The translations under genes were made by a program, and so were the position numbers. From the NCBI GenBank assembly GCA_023334545.1, contig JAADVB010000024.1:59626-123625 (forward strand): a DNA stretch of 64,000 nt, written 5' to 3'. Shown here piece after piece: positions 63,180 to 64,000 of the stretch. Position 1 is the stretch's first letter. The number at the start of each line of letters is the position of its first letter. The DNA is from Salisapilia sapeloensis. Its lineage: Eukaryota; Oomycota; Peronosporomycetes; Peronosporales; Salisapiliaceae. A model generated the notes under the pieces. It ran no database searches. It was given only the letters and a program-made list of their open reading frames with translations, and was not told where the DNA came from.

Positions 63180-64000
63180 CTTGGTCTTAAGTGGTCTCAG
63201 GTGTGTGCGCCTCAAGACTTGAATCTATTCGTAGAGTCATGCGTCTTTTAATAGAATTGCATGCGGATCCTAAATTGACTAGCAGAGAGGGATGATAGCT
63301 GCTTATACTGGGTCACAACTCACAGGACATAGGCCAAGTTCGTTGAGGAGATAATCGGGTTATATGCAAGGCATAATGAGCATTGTGTGAACAAACACGC
63401 AAAAACTGTAATAGGAAACAATACCCAACTCTTTGGCCGTTCGTCTTACTCTTATATTGTTATCGACCTTTCCATTGTTATCCGCGTATATCGTCCGTTC
63501 CTCTATCATGCTTTCGTGGAAATAGTACCGTGCATATCGTGGTAGATCATCGGAAGTCATTCAGGTTGAAGTGTCATTCGATTTACTTGCAACACTTAGC
63601 TCTTCGCCATTTCAGTCGGACGCCTACTGTTGACTAGGCAGGAGAGTCCAACATGGATTCCAAAGATAAATTTTAATAAAAATGAATCTTTGAAAAAAAG
63701 CCATTTCAGTCGGACTGCTTACAGTGCGCATCACAATGTCCCCCAATTATTTAGTTCAATATGGTACTACGCCTGTTCCGAAATAACAGCGAAGAGCTCA
63801 ATAGCCCAAGCGAAGAGCTCATCGAGTCTTTCGCGCGCTTTTTCAAATTTGCACATGTAGAATACCAAGCGTGACTTGAAGTCTTCTCGATGGTTTCCTT
63901 CTAATTGCATCAATATAGAACGATCACTTGCTTTTGTACCCTCAGTTTAGCAGGAAAGTTATATTGAAGTGTCACGATGAGTTTCCAATGGCAAGCGGTA
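63180..64000. other. Repeat-bearing region at the right edge
   Basis: An 821-base stretch mostly occupied by dispersed-repeat copy B (63343-63915). The first 160 bases should hold the TTLL promoter. The remaining bases to the window end show no gene. Confidence 0.5.
63343..63915 (+). repeat. Dispersed repeat, copy B, carrying an insertion
   Basis: Same repeat as 32393-32885, same orientation, about 31 kb away. It contains an extra segment at 63622-63699 (78 bases) flanked by two identical copies of GCCATTTCAGTCGGAC (63606-63621 and 63700-63715), where copy A has only one. This is what an insertion with target duplication, or a local duplication, would leave. Confidence 0.8.

Noticed and set aside
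1-64000. CRISPR arrays, bacterial operons, rRNA or tRNA genes
   Set aside because: No regularly spaced repeats, no Shine-Dalgarno-led polycistrons, and no convincing tRNA box A/B pair were seen.

Overview
The window is nuclear DNA from a eukaryote. It is gene-dense, with many spliceosomal introns of about 48-80 bases (GT...AG, mostly ending TAG or CAG) and intergenic gaps that are often under 150 bases. The gene content includes an axonemal dynein heavy chain, radial spoke protein 3, a tubulin-ligase-like polymodifying enzyme, an ankyrin-FYVE protein and a CEMIP/G8-type surface protein. A flagellate stramenopile fits best. A compact oomycete such as an Albugo-like white rust is my best guess, by inference from compactness, intron size and gene mix, not from any marker. 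No CRISPR array, rRNA or convincing tRNA was seen.

Layout. 1-7364 is the 5' two thirds of an axonemal dynein heavy chain (minus strand, running off the left edge). 8154-12204 holds an ArfGAP with NPF motifs, ribosomal protein uL6 (RPL9) and a Tim17-family-like protein. 12262-18546 holds a 1412-residue secreted/membrane G8 protein and a cytochrome P450. After a gene-poor stretch with a decayed coding fragment come ALG10, a Tudor-like protein, a 581-residue orphan, a TRM9-type tRNA methyltransferase, a small basic orphan and a kinesin-4-like motor (20170-32240).

32241-35538 is the main repeat island. It holds one copy of a dispersed repeat whose partner lies at the right edge, and a foldback element with arms of about 120 bases. 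35539-49755 is housekeeping-rich: two ubiquitin-like-domain proteins, TSR1 and a DDX51/Dbp6-like helicase from a shared 153-base promoter, a tRNA isopentenyltransferase, an L7Ae-fold protein, a TBC1D23 homologue and a 125-residue orphan. 50015-63179 holds an ankyrin-SAM protein, a myristoylatable Tudor-like protein, radial spoke protein 3, a coiled-coil protein, a VAMP7-type R-SNARE, an MFSD5-type transporter, small orphans, an ankyrin-FYVE protein and a TTLL enzyme.

Three functional groups recur: the flagellum (dynein, RSPH3, TTLL, perhaps the kinesin and the coiled-coil gene), RNA and ribosome work (RPL9, TSR1, DDX51-like, L7Ae-fold, TRM9, tRNA-IPT), and membrane traffic and protein processing (ArfGAP, TBC1D23, VAMP7, FYVE, ALG10). 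I found no convincing wholly new molecular system. The best leads are the G8 protein, the P450 with an atypical I-helix, the repeat elements, and several orphan proteins whose exon structures I rebuilt by hand.
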